In this document: piece after piece, positions 17,354-25,619 of the stretch
Position numbering within the stretch: the first letter of the stretch is position 1
How the letters are laid out: every line of letters begins with the position of its first letter
Source: Reyranella sp.
GTDB lineage: Bacteria; Pseudomonadota; Alphaproteobacteria; Reyranellales; Reyranellaceae
Assembly (NCBI RefSeq): GCF_004297265.1
Contig: NZ_SCUT01000049.1
Span: 1-61,581 of the forward strand
DNA: 61,581 bases
Direction of reading: 5' to 3'
The notes under the pieces: generated by a model
The model's input: only the letters and a program-made list of their open reading frames with translations
The model's database searches: none
What the model was told of the DNA's origin: nothing
Program-made: the position numbers and the translations under genes

Positions 17354-17995
17354 ATGCAGCAAAACCTGTTCGATGCCGATGGCGGAAAGGAGGCACTGGG
17401 ACCCGGCGCCACGGTACTTCGTGGATTCGCACGAAAGCGTGATGTCGAGCTGCTGGCGGCAATCGAGGCGATCACGGCCCGTGCACCCTTCCGGCACATG
17501 GTGACGCCCGGCGGCTTCGAAATGTCGGTGGCGATGACCAATTGCGGCGCGGCCGGCTGGGTCACGGATCGAACGGGCTACCGGTATCAGGCGCGCGATC
17601 CGCAAACCGGCGCGCCTTGGCCTGCCATGCCACCGGAGTTCCTCGAGCTGGCCGCCGAAGCGGCGGCCGCAGCCGGGTTCGCAACCGTCGTTCCCGACGC
17701 CTGCCTGATCAACCGCTACGAGCCCGGCGCGAAGCTGTCGCTGCACCAGGACAAGGACGAGGCCGATTTTGCCCATCCCATCGTGTCGGTCTCGCTCGGC
17801 CTGCCCGCCACCTTCCAGTTCGGCGGTGCGAAGCGCGGCGATCCGGTCCGGAAGATCACGCTGGAGCACGGCGACGTGGTGGTGTGGGGCGGCCCGTCCC
17901 GCCTGTTCCATCATGGCGTGCTGACATTGAAAAGCGGCGAACATCCGCTGACCGGATGCCGCCGCTTCAATCTCACGCTTCGCAAGGCGCTTTGA
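17354..17995 (+). CDS. alkB: Alkylated DNA repair dioxygenase AlkB
   Basis: Fe(II)/2-oxoglutarate dioxygenase that removes methyl groups from 1-methyladenine and 3-methylcytosine in DNA and RNA. Starting at ATG 17354 gives 213 residues and places the iron ligands at His131, Asp133 (LHQDKDE) and His187 (FHHG) and the 2-oxoglutarate-binding arginines at 204 and 210, exactly the E. coli numbering; this supports the chosen start over ATG 17336. PFRHMVTPGGFEMSVAMTNCG is the substrate-binding lid region. Divergent from the cytochrome gene. No adjacent ada gene is seen, so regulation by the Ada response is not shown. Confidence 0.95.
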   Translation: MQQNLFDADGGKEALGPGATVLRGFARKRDVELLAAIEAITARAPFRHMVTPGGFEMSVAMTNCGAAGWVTDRTGYRYQARDPQTGAPWPAMPPEFLELAAEAAAAAGFATVVPDACLINRYEPGAKLSLHQDKDEADFAHPIVSVSLGLPATFQFGGAKRGDPVRKITLEHGDVVVWGGPSRLFHHGVLTLKSGEHPLTGCRRFNLTLRKAL

Positions 17996-18004
17996 GGAGA
18001 GGGC

Positions 18005-18976
18005 CTATTCCGCCTTGATGTTCTGTTCCCTGATGAGCGTCGTCCAACGCTTCTCTTCCTTCTCGAGGAAGGTCTTGAACTCGGCCGGTGTCGAGGCACG
18101 GATCTCCACGCCCTGCGGCTTGAAGCGCTCGATCATCTCGGGCTCGGCGGCGATCTTGGCGATCGCCTTCTGCAGCTTGTCGACGATCGCCTTGGGCGTG
18201 CCGGCCGGCACCACCATGCCCTGCCAGAACACCGCCTCGAAGTCGGGCAGGCCGGCCGCCTCGACGACGGTCGGAATGTCGGGGAAGGCGGGCGAACGCT
18301 TGAGGCTCGAGATGGCGATGGCCCGGGTGCGGCCCGTCGCCAGGATCGGCTTCGCTTCGAGCGCGGCCGAGAACATCATCTGGGCCTGGCCCGAGGCCAC
18401 GTCCTGCCCGGCCTGCGCGCCGCCCTTGTAGGGAACGTGCGTGATGTTGAGCCCGGCCTGCGCTTTCAAGAGTTCGGCGGCGAGATGGTTGGTGGCGCCG
18501 ATGCCCGAGCTCGCGATGTTGAACTTGCCCGGGTTGGCTTTCACGGTGGCGATCAGCTCGGCCATGTTCTTGGCGGGGAAGTCGGCGTTCACGTGCAGGA
18601 TGAAGGGCGTGAACGACATCAGCGACACGAGCTCGAAGCTCTTGTTCGGGTCGTACTGGACCTGGCCCGTGAGCGTCGGATTGATGATCAGCGACGTGCC
18701 GGCGGCATAGATCGTGTAGCCGTCGGGGGCAGCCTTGGCGACGAAGTTGGACGCCACGGTGGTGGCGGCACCGGCGCGGTTGTCGACGATGAACGGCTTG
18801 CCGAGTTCCGCCGAGAGCTTCTCGGCATAGACGCGGGCCACGGCGTCGTTCACGCCACCCGGCGGATAGGGCACGACCAGCGAGACCGGCTTCTGCGGCC
18901 AGTCGGTTTGCGCCGAGGCGGCAAACGGCAGCAGCAGCGCGGCGAGCGCCGACGCCACGAATACGGAACGCTTCAT
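18005..18976 (-). CDS. Bug/TctC family tripartite tricarboxylate transporter substrate-binding protein
   Basis: Periplasmic solute receptor of the Bug family, 323 residues with a signal peptide ending near residue 22 (FAASAQ). The mature start DWPQKPVSLVVPYPPGGVND is diagnostic, as are DNRAGAATTV, IASSGIGATNHLA and HVPYKGGAQA, which form the ligand-binding cleft for carboxylates. No TctA or TctB membrane gene is present in this window. The gene is last in a minus-strand set with a DUF35 protein and a thiolase upstream, which suggests it captures a substrate of that pathway or acts as a sensor. Confidence 0.93.
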   Translation of the reverse strand: MKRSVFVASALAALLLPFAASAQTDWPQKPVSLVVPYPPGGVNDAVARVYAEKLSAELGKPFIVDNRAGAATTVASNFVAKAAPDGYTIYAAGTSLIINPTLTGQVQYDPNKSFELVSLMSFTPFILHVNADFPAKNMAELIATVKANPGKFNIASSGIGATNHLAAELLKAQAGLNITHVPYKGGAQAGQDVASGQAQMMFSAALEAKPILATGRTRAIAISSLKRSPAFPDIPTVVEAAGLPDFEAVFWQGMVVPAGTPKAIVDKLQKAIAKIAAEPEMIERFKPQGVEIRASTPAEFKTFLEKEEKRWTTLIREQNIKAE

Positions 18977-18997
18977 GATTTTCCTCCCAAGACTTCT

Positions 18998-19432
18998 CTA
19001 TTCGGCGACGAAGACGGGCAACGTCACCTCTTTGTTGACCGGCTCGAAGCCCAGCTTCACGCGCCGGCCGATCTTCAGCTCGGACTCGGGAATGCCGTGC
19101 AGCTGCGCATTGACCCTCACGCCGGCATCCATATCGACCAGCGCCACGATATAGGGCGCCGATGCCTTGAAGAAGAAGTTGAACGGATGGTGGCACACCG
19201 TCCACGCATGGAGGCTGCCGCCCAGCGGCGCCTCCCTGAACTCGCTCTCCATCGAGAAGCAGTGCGGGCAGACCGGCCGCGGATAGTGCCGGACCCTGCC
19301 GCAGGACGAGCAGTACTGTAGTAGGAAGCGGCCCTCGCGCATGCCGTCCCAATAGGTTTGGCTCTCGCGCGTCGGCGTCGGCAGCGGGCGTTCGGGGGCC
19401 GGCGGAGCGGCCGGTGCGGGAGCCTGGCTCAT
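18998..19432 (-). CDS. DUF35 / zinc-ribbon OB-fold protein
   Basis: Partner protein of thiolase-type enzymes, 144 residues. After a proline-rich leader, the four-cysteine zinc ribbon is CSSCG and CPHC (residues about 50-65), followed by the OB-fold C-terminal half with LHAWTVCHHPF and ALVDMDAGVRV. DUF35 proteins commonly bind CoA thioester substrates and form complexes with thiolase-like partners, for example ChsH2 with the retro-aldolase Ltp2. Its start overlaps the thiolase stop (ATGA), and AGGAGG precedes it, supporting a complex of the two products. Confidence 0.88.
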   Translation of the reverse strand: MSQAPAPAAPPAPERPLPTPTRESQTYWDGMREGRFLLQYCSSCGRVRHYPRPVCPHCFSMESEFREAPLGGSLHAWTVCHHPFNFFFKASAPYIVALVDMDAGVRVNAQLHGIPESELKIGRRVKLGFEPVNKEVTLPVFVAE

Positions 19433-20589
19433 GCCGCCCTCCTCAGGATCGCGATTGAGCCGTCGCCCATGTCGCCGTAGCCGGTGACGAGGCCGGTCTC
19501 GGCATCCTTCACCTGCGCCTTGCCGGCCTCGCCGCGCAACTGGCGTGTCAGCTCGATCACGTGGTTGAGGCCAACTACATGGCCCTGGCTCAACAGCCCA
19601 CCATGGGTGTTGATCGGCAGTTCGCCGCCCAGCGCGATGCGGCCATCCATCACAAACGGACCACCTTCGCCGGTCTTGCAGAAACCCAGGATTTCCAGCT
19701 GGCGGATCACCGTGAAGGTGAAGCAGTCGTAGATCTCGGCCACGTCGATGTCCTTCGGTCCCACACCCGCCATCGCGTAGGCGCGCGGCGCCGATTTCAC
19801 CAGGCCGAACTCCAATATGTCCGGGCGCTGCGCGATCGAGGCCGGTGAATCGGGATGGCCCTCGGCCACGCCGGCGATGGTCACCAACGGCTTGCGGAGA
19901 TCCTTGGCGCGCTCCGTGGCGCTCACGATCACCGCGGCACCGCCGTCGCTCTCGAGGCTGCAGTCGAACAGCCGGAACGGATCGGAAATCATGCGCGAGG
20001 CGTGATGATCCTCGACCGTGAGCGGCTTGTTCATCACCACGTTGCCGTTGAGGATCGCATGCTGGCGCGTCACCACCGCCACTTCGGCGAACTGCCGCGC
20101 CGTCGTGCCGTAGAGCTCCATGTGGCGACGTGCGCCCTGGGCGTAGAGCTGGGCCGGCGCGAACATGCCGATCGGCGCCTCGAACTCGGCGGCCTGAGCG
20201 AACACCGGGAACTGCTGCAGGCGCGTCGAGACGCGCGAGCCGGAGTAACCGGTGCGGCCGACCGAGATCAGCACGTGCTTGCAGACGCCGGTCGTCACCG
20301 CCATCGCCGCCATCTGGATGGCCGCCGTGCAGGTGGCCCCGCCCATCGGGATGAAGGCCGAGAGCGTGAGATCCTTCAGCCCGAGATTGGCGATGAAATC
20401 CTCGGCGATCGCGCCACCCGGAAAGTACGGGATCACGCCATCGACATCGCGCGGATGGATCCCGGCGTCGTCGAGCGCCTTGAGGCTGGCCTCGAGTTGC
20501 AGCGCGAGCCCGCTCTTGGTCGTGCCGCGTGTGTACGCGGTCTCGCCAATGCCGCTGACGGCCGCCTTGTCGCGAAGCGGATGCACCAT
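19429..20589 (-). CDS. Thiolase-family acetyl-CoA acetyltransferase (SCP-x/Ltp2-like)
   Basis: Condensing or cleaving enzyme acting on CoA thioesters, 386 residues. GGATCTAAIQMAAMAV holds the probable nucleophilic cysteine region, CSLESDGGAAV and NTHGGLLSQGH carry conserved thiolase features including a histidine. It belongs to the SCP-x-like group, which includes the steroid side-chain enzymes that work together with a DUF35 protein. The start ATG 20589 follows GGAGGA by seven bases; the longer frame to 20637 has no binding site. It lies between a Bug protein gene upstream and the DUF35 gene downstream, as an operon. Substrate unknown. Confidence 0.9.
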   Translation of the reverse strand: MVHPLRDKAAVSGIGETAYTRGTTKSGLALQLEASLKALDDAGIHPRDVDGVIPYFPGGAIAEDFIANLGLKDLTLSAFIPMGGATCTAAIQMAAMAVTTGVCKHVLISVGRTGYSGSRVSTRLQQFPVFAQAAEFEAPIGMFAPAQLYAQGARRHMELYGTTARQFAEVAVVTRQHAILNGNVVMNKPLTVEDHHASRMISDPFRLFDCSLESDGGAAVIVSATERAKDLRKPLVTIAGVAEGHPDSPASIAQRPDILEFGLVKSAPRAYAMAGVGPKDIDVAEIYDCFTFTVIRQLEILGFCKTGEGGPFVMDGRIALGGELPINTHGGLLSQGHVVGLNHVIELTRQLRGEAGKAQVKDAETGLVTGYGDMGDGSIAILRRAA

Positions 20590-20637
20590 CTTGATTTCCT
20601 CCGGCGCGCATTGTGCCGGAAGCGGCGCATCAGGCAA

Positions 20638-21627
20638 TCAGTCTGCGCGGATATTTCCCGCCTTGATCACCTCGCGCCAGCGCGGCAACTCCTTGGCGAT
20701 GAGCGCCGTGTAGCCCTCCGCGCCCAGAGTCCCGGGGCGGATGCCGAGCTTGTCGAAACGCTCCTTGATCTCCGCGCTTTGCAGGGCGGCGGCGATCTCC
20801 ACCTCCCATCGCTTGGCGATCTCGGGCGGAATGCCAGCGGGCGCGGAAAAGCCGAACCAGTTGGTCGCCACGACCTCGGGAAATCCCGCCTCGCGGAAGG
20901 TCGGCACGTCCGGCAGGGTTGGCGCGCGCTGGTCCTCGCTCACTGCGAGCGGCTTCATGCGCTTGGAGGTGAAGTAACCGGTCGCCGTCGGCAGGCTCTC
21001 CATCAGCGCCGTGATCTGGCCGCCCATCAGGTCGTTCATCGCCGGCGCCGAGCCGCGATAGGGAATATGCGTGAGCTGCACCTTGGTCGAGAGCGCGAGC
21101 AACTGCCCGACCAGATGGTTCATCGTGCCGTTGCCGCCGGAACCGTAGGTGACCTCGCCCGGCTTGGCGCGCGCCATCTCGATCAGCTCCTTCGCCGAGC
21201 CGATTGACGACGTGCCATTGACTGCCAGCACGGTCGGGAAGGTGCCGACCAGATGGATGTGCGTGAAGTCGGCCAGGGGATCGTAAGGCACGTCCTTGTA
21301 GAGGACCGGCCCGATCCCGTGCGAGGCGGCGCTCGAGATCATGACGATATGCGCGTCGCCGCGGGCCTTGGCGACGATGTCGGCCCCCAGCATGCCGCCC
21401 GCGCCGGGCTTGTTCTCGACGACGATGGGCTGGCCGAGCTTCGTTCCGAAATACTCCGCCAGCGCCCGCGACATGATGTCGGCCGCACCCGCCGGCGGGA
21501 AGTTGACGATCCAGCGGATGGGCTTGGTCGGCCATGCCGCCGCACCCGTTGCGGTTTGCCCCGCGGCCATGCCCGGTGAAACGGCGGCGACGGCGCCGGC
21601 AAGCAGAAGATGACGTCGAGAGAGCAT
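20638..21627 (-). CDS. Bug/TctC family substrate-binding protein
   Basis: Periplasmic receptor of 329 residues, with an N-terminal twin-Arg-like start (MLSRRHLLLAGA) and signal peptide to about residue 24. WPTKPIRWIVNFPPAGAADIMSR is the family mature N-terminus, with VENKPGAGGMLGAD, TYGSGGNGTMNHLVGQ and HIPYRGSAPAM in the cleft. The MLSRRHLLL start suggests possible Tat export, which I only infer. It is first in the operon with the thiolase and DUF35 genes, 48 bases upstream of the thiolase start, and is divergent from the amidohydrolase gene. Confidence 0.93.
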   Translation of the reverse strand: MLSRRHLLLAGAVAAVSPGMAAGQTATGAAAWPTKPIRWIVNFPPAGAADIMSRALAEYFGTKLGQPIVVENKPGAGGMLGADIVAKARGDAHIVMISSAASHGIGPVLYKDVPYDPLADFTHIHLVGTFPTVLAVNGTSSIGSAKELIEMARAKPGEVTYGSGGNGTMNHLVGQLLALSTKVQLTHIPYRGSAPAMNDLMGGQITALMESLPTATGYFTSKRMKPLAVSEDQRAPTLPDVPTFREAGFPEVVATNWFGFSAPAGIPPEIAKRWEVEIAAALQSAEIKERFDKLGIRPGTLGAEGYTALIAKELPRWREVIKAGNIRAD

Positions 21628-21720
21628 GGTTCTTGCTGAGCCTCCGGGGCCGTCGGGCTGTTAATGGACGACGGCATGGTGCAACATGCGTGCCGGCCGC
21701 CGCCGGCGACTGGAGTGATG

Positions 21721-22962
21721 ATGGATTTCGACCTTGTGCTGCGCGATGTGCGGCTCGCCGACAGTACGCCCGATCAACCGACCACCGACATCGGCGTCGT
21801 CCAGGGCCGCATCGCCGCCATCGCCCCGAAGCTGGGCGGCAGCGCCAGGGAAGAATACAAGGGCCACGGCCGTCTGGTCTGCTCGGGCTTCGTCGATACC
21901 CACATCCATCTCGACAAGGCGTGCATCCTCGGCCGCTGCGAGCACAACACCAAGCGCATGCCGCACCTCGCCATGGAGCGCGTGTCGGCAGTGAAGCACA
22001 CGATGACGGTCGAGGACGTGATCGAGCGTGCCTCGGCGACCATCGAGAAGTGCATCGGCCACGGCGCCACCCGCATGCGCCCCCATTGCGAAGTCGATCC
22101 CAAGATCGGGATGCGCGGCTTCGAGGGCGTCAAGGCGCTGGTCGAAAAGTACAAGTGGGCGATCGACATCGAGCTCTGCGTCATGCCTCAGGAAGGCTTG
22201 ACCAACAATCCCGGCACCGACGAGCTCATGGTCGAGGCGCTGAAGAACGGCGCGAGGGTCGTCGGCGCGGCGCCCAGCTACGACAGCGACAGCGCGGCCC
22301 AGATCCATCGCGTCTTCGAAATGGCCCGCGAATTCGATGCCGATATCGACATGCATGTCGACAGCGGTCCCACGGCCGATCATCTCGACACGCTGCTGGT
22401 CTGCGATCTCGCCGAGAAATACAAATGGGGCGGCCGGGTCGCGGTCGGGCACGTCGGCAAGCTCTCGACCATGCCGTTCAAGGACCTCGACAAGGTCGCC
22501 CGGCGCATGGCCGACGCCGGCGTCGCCGCGACCGTGCTGACCGCGACCGACCTCTATCTCGGTGGACGGCACACCGATCACAACGTGCCGCGCAACGTCC
22601 TCGACCTGAACTTCCTGACCGAGCGCGGCGTCACCTGCTCGGTCGCGTCCAACAACATCCTCAATCCGTTCACGCCGTTCGGCGACGGCCAGCTGCTGCG
22701 GCAGGTGAACATGCATGCCATCGTCACCCAGCGCGCCAACGACGACGAGGTGAAGGCACTCTGGGACATGACGACCACGACGGCCGCCAAATTGATGCGC
22801 AAGGACGATTACGGCATTGCCGTCGGCGGCCCGGCCGACCTCGTGGTCCTCGATGCCCCCGATGCGGTCATGGCCCTCAGAACCATCGCGCCGGTCCTGG
22901 CCGCCTACAAGAACGGCCGCCGCACCGTGACGCGCGAACCCGTCCAGCTCCACCGGCCGTAA
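21721..22962 (+). CDS. CodA-like amidohydrolase
   Basis: Metal-dependent hydrolase of the cytosine-deaminase branch, 413 residues. The metal site begins with VDTHIHLDKACIL (HxH plus Lys-like downstream), then RPHCEV, MHVDSGPTADHLDTL and VGHVG, the later metal-binding histidine and aspartate strands, and TDHNVPRN. It would hydrolyse or deaminate a cyclic amide or amine in the cytosol. ATG 21721 is five bases after GGAG; ATG 21718 touches it and is less likely. The amidase gene starts 22 bases after the stop, so the pair probably opens and then cleaves the same amide substrate, an inference from context. Confidence 0.88.
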   Translation: MDFDLVLRDVRLADSTPDQPTTDIGVVQGRIAAIAPKLGGSAREEYKGHGRLVCSGFVDTHIHLDKACILGRCEHNTKRMPHLAMERVSAVKHTMTVEDVIERASATIEKCIGHGATRMRPHCEVDPKIGMRGFEGVKALVEKYKWAIDIELCVMPQEGLTNNPGTDELMVEALKNGARVVGAAPSYDSDSAAQIHRVFEMAREFDADIDMHVDSGPTADHLDTLLVCDLAEKYKWGGRVAVGHVGKLSTMPFKDLDKVARRMADAGVAATVLTATDLYLGGRHTDHNVPRNVLDLNFLTERGVTCSVASNNILNPFTPFGDGQLLRQVNMHAIVTQRANDDEVKALWDMTTTTAAKLMRKDDYGIAVGGPADLVVLDAPDAVMALRTIAPVLAAYKNGRRTVTREPVQLHRP

Positions 22963-22984
22963 TCGATTTCAAGAAGAGGAAGCT

Positions 22985-24508
22985 ATGTCGAAAGAAGAAC
23001 TCGTCACCCTGTCGTCGGTCGAGCTGCGCCGCCGCATCGGCACCAAGGAAATCTCGCCGGTCGAACTGCTCGACGCCTGCCTCGAGCGCATCGAGGAGGT
23101 GAACCCCGCGGTGAACGCCGTGACCGCGATGTGCGTCGACCGCGCCCGCAAGGAGGCCAAAGCCGCCGAGGCCGCGGTGCGCCGCGGCGAGGACCTGCCG
23201 CTGCTGCACGGACTGCCGACCGGCATCAAGGACCTCGAGGAGACCAAGGATCTCCTCACCACCTACGGCTCGCCACTCTATCGCGACTATGTGCCGGGCT
23301 ACGACAACGTCATGGTCGGCCGCGTGCGCGCCGCCGGCGCCGTCGTCGTCGGCAAGACCAACGTGCCGGAATTCGGCGCCGGCTCGAACAGCCGCAACCC
23401 GGTGTGGGGTGCCACCGGCAATCCCTTCAACCCGATGCTCAATGCCGGCGGTTCGTCGGGCGGCTCGGCGGCCGCCCTCGCCACCGACATGCTGCCGGTC
23501 TGCACCGGCTCGGACACCGGCGGCAGCCTGCGCAATCCCGCCGCCTTCTGCGGCGTGGTGGGCTTCCGCCCCTCGCCCGGCATGGTCGCGGTCGAGCGCC
23601 GCGCCATGGGCTGGACGCCGATCTCGGTACTGGGACCCATGGGCCGCAGCGTTGCAGACGTCTGCCTGCTCTTCGCCACCCAGGTCGGCCAGCACGACAG
23701 CGATCCGCTCTCCTTCCCGCTCGAGCCGGAAGCCTATGCCGAGCCGTGGCCGGTCGATCTCGGAAGCCTGCGGGTCGCCTACACCGAGGATTTCGGCGGC
23801 GCGCCGGTCGAGAAGTCGATCCGCCAGACCTTCCGCGAGAAGATCAAGGCGATGAAGCCGTTCTTCCGCAGCCTCGACAAGGTGGATGTCGATTACGGTG
23901 GCGCCGACCGCTGCTTCGACGTGATCCGCGCCGTGAGCTTCCTGTCGCGTTACCACGACGCCTACAACAACAAGCGTGAGATGCTCGGGCCGAACATCAT
24001 CGCCAACTACGAGCTCGGTGCGAAGCTCAGCCTGGCCGACTTCGCCTGGGCGCATGGCGAGCAGACCCGGATCTTCCGGGCCTTCCAGGAAATCTACAAG
24101 GAGTACGACCTGGTCATCGGTCCGACCGTCGGCTTCTCGCCCTTCCCCTGGAAGCAGCTCTACATCGAGGAAATGGACGGCAAGAAGCTCGGCACCTACT
24201 ACCACTGGATGGCGACCAAGTACTTCGTCACCCTGACCTCAAATCCTGCCGTCTCCCTGCCTTGCGGCCTCGACGACAGGAAGATGCCGTTCGGCCTGCA
24301 GGTGGTCGGCCGCTTCCGCGGCGACGGCGAGGTGCTGGGCGCGGCCCATGCCATGGAACAGGCGTTCAAGACCAACCCGGTGCTCGCGCGGCCGCTGCCC
24401 AACATTTCCAAGCTGCGCAAACCGGTACCGGCCCTGAAGTCGATCGTCACCCATCCGCCGAAGCTCAACGCCAAAGTCGCGCGCGGCCCCGCGCCCGGCG
24501 CACTCTAG
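22985..24508 (+). CDS. Amidase (amidase-signature family)
   Basis: Hydrolyses carboxylic amides to acid and ammonia with a Ser-cisSer-Lys triad. The 507-residue protein shows Lys82 in TGIKDLE, the cis-Ser in NAGGSSGGS (about residues 157-158) and the nucleophile Ser181 in GSDTGGSLR. Length is normal. GATTTCAAGAAGAGGAAGC gives a ribosome binding site before ATG 22985. It follows the amidohydrolase closely and may be its pathway partner. A hairpin lies at 24523-24551 after the stop. Specific substrate (aryl, cyclic or aliphatic amide) unknown. Confidence 0.94.
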   Translation: MSKEELVTLSSVELRRRIGTKEISPVELLDACLERIEEVNPAVNAVTAMCVDRARKEAKAAEAAVRRGEDLPLLHGLPTGIKDLEETKDLLTTYGSPLYRDYVPGYDNVMVGRVRAAGAVVVGKTNVPEFGAGSNSRNPVWGATGNPFNPMLNAGGSSGGSAAALATDMLPVCTGSDTGGSLRNPAAFCGVVGFRPSPGMVAVERRAMGWTPISVLGPMGRSVADVCLLFATQVGQHDSDPLSFPLEPEAYAEPWPVDLGSLRVAYTEDFGGAPVEKSIRQTFREKIKAMKPFFRSLDKVDVDYGGADRCFDVIRAVSFLSRYHDAYNNKREMLGPNIIANYELGAKLSLADFAWAHGEQTRIFRAFQEIYKEYDLVIGPTVGFSPFPWKQLYIEEMDGKKLGTYYHWMATKYFVTLTSNPAVSLPCGLDDRKMPFGLQVVGRFRGDGEVLGAAHAMEQAFKTNPVLARPLPNISKLRKPVPALKSIVTHPPKLNAKVARGPAPGAL

Positions 24509-24522
24509 CCAACAGCCCGAAA

Positions 24523-24551
24523 CGCCCGGCACCCATCGCGGTTGCCGGGCG
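24523..24551 (+). terminator. Hairpin after the amidase gene
   Basis: CGCCCGGCA and TGCCGGGCG form a 9-bp stem with a loop of 11 bases; the following sequence has only a weak T content (GGGGCTTT). It is a plausible transcription terminator of the amidohydrolase-amidase pair. Confidence 0.5.
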
Positions 24552-24668
24552 ACGGGGCTTTACAAAACTTCAACTTTTCGCCCGGGCGATGCCACTTCGG
24601 GCGACGTACCTCGTTCTATAGTCAAGCACCTGTCGCGAGACACGGTTCGACCCCAAACGGAGGTAGCG

Positions 24669-24983
24669 ATGAACAAGCTGAAGTTCGTGATGGCGGCGGG
24701 CCTGCTGGCCGCGACCGCCGCCTGCACCCAGACCGGCTACGACAATTCGTACGCCTACAATAGTGGCTACAATACCCGACCGGCCTACAACAACGGCTAC
24801 TACGCCCAGCGTCCGGCGTACGGCAGCAACTACGCCTACAACAACAGCGGCTACTACCGGAACAGCTACAACAGTTCCTACAATCGTCGCGGTCCGAACG
24901 GCGACTACGATCGTGACGGCGTGCCCAACAGCCGCGACATCGACGCCAACGGTGACCATGTCCCGGACGCGTTCCAGCGCTAG
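24669..24983 (+). CDS. Tyrosine/asparagine-rich lipoprotein with C-terminal calcium-binding-type repeat
   Basis: Not assigned to a known function. The 104-residue product has a signal peptide ending in ATAAC at Cys19, so export and probably lipid attachment are expected, although Thr at position -3 is not the usual Leu. Residues about 22-70 are a low-complexity run of Tyr, Asn, Gly and Ser (YNSGYNTRPAYNNGYY). The tail, DYDRDGVPNSRDIDANGDHVPD, has two Asp-rich loops like thrombospondin type 3 or EF-hand-like calcium sites. A good GGAGGT lies before ATG 24669. The neighbour at 25174 has the same design; the two look like a duplicated pair. Confidence 0.7.
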   Translation: MNKLKFVMAAGLLAATAACTQTGYDNSYAYNSGYNTRPAYNNGYYAQRPAYGSNYAYNNSGYYRNSYNSSYNRRGPNGDYDRDGVPNSRDIDANGDHVPDAFQR

Positions 24984-25007
24984 CCGGCGTCCGACATTCC
25001 CCTTCGG

Positions 25008-25037
25008 CGGCTCCCGGAGAAATCCGGGAGCCGTTTC
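25008..25037 (+). terminator. Rho-independent terminator
   Basis: Stem CGGCTCCCGGA (25008-25018) and TCCGGGAGCCG (25023-25033), 11 perfect pairs, loop GAAA, then TTTC. It terminates transcription of the first tyrosine-rich lipoprotein gene. Confidence 0.8.
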
Positions 25038-25173
25038 TGCGTCCGGTCACTACTCGATCACGGCCCGCCTTCATTAAGACGCCGTTGCGTCCACGGCCCG
25101 CCGCCGTCGCTCGCGACTCTGCTTGCATGGGAACGTCCCCATCGAAACCGGGCGTTCCTCTTGGAGGGACAGA

Positions 25174-25533
25174 ATGCGCTGCGTCAGTTGGCTCGCCGCC
25201 GCGGGCCTTGTGATGGTGACGGCGGGGTGCGTTGAACAGTCGGGCTATCCGACGACTTATGGCTACAGCCCCGGTTACGGGTCGAACTACGGCTACACCG
25301 GCTATTCCAACAACTATGTCAGCCAGCCGAACTACTACCGGCCGGCCCCGACCTACTACGCACCGCCGCCGCAGGTGGTGACCCAGACCCGATACGTGCC
25401 GGTGCCCGTGGCCCCGCCGAGGCCGTCCTATCATCGCGCGAGGGACAGCGATCGGGACGGCATCCCCGATCGGTACGACCGCGACAAGAACGGCGACGGT
25501 GTCCCCGACAAGTACCAGCGCTCGCGCTGGTGA
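25174..25533 (+). CDS. Tyrosine/proline-rich lipoprotein with C-terminal calcium-binding-type repeat
   Basis: Second member of the pair with no assigned function. The 119-residue product begins MRCVSWLAAAG with lipobox-like VTAGC, then a Tyr/Gly/Ser/Pro-rich tract (TYGYSPGYGSNYGYTG, then PAPTYYAPPPQV), and ends in SDRDGIPDRYDRDKNGDGVPDKYQ, again two Asp-rich D-x-D-x-D-G loops. GGAGGG lies before ATG 25174, which I prefer to an upstream ATG at 25123. The shared plan with the gene at 24669 (leader, Tyr-rich tract, Asp-rich tail ending in FQR or YQRS) implies duplication with diverged middle parts. An outer-surface or periplasmic calcium-binding role is an inference. Confidence 0.7.
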   Translation: MRCVSWLAAAGLVMVTAGCVEQSGYPTTYGYSPGYGSNYGYTGYSNNYVSQPNYYRPAPTYYAPPPQVVTQTRYVPVPVAPPRPSYHRARDSDRDGIPDRYDRDKNGDGVPDKYQRSRW

Positions 25534-25566
25534 TCGGCCAATCAAAGCTTGGCCGCCTGAGCGTCA

Positions 25567-25587
25567 GGACATCGCTTTGCGATGTCC
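25567..25587. terminator. Hairpin between convergent genes
   Basis: GGACATCGC and GCGATGTCC form a perfect 9-bp stem with loop TTT, between the lipoprotein gene and the convergent CoA-transferase gene. No T-run follows, so it is only a possible bidirectional terminator. Confidence 0.45.
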
Positions 25588-25619
25588 GTGAGCGCCGAAG
25601 GAAGAGCGGCCCAGGCGAA

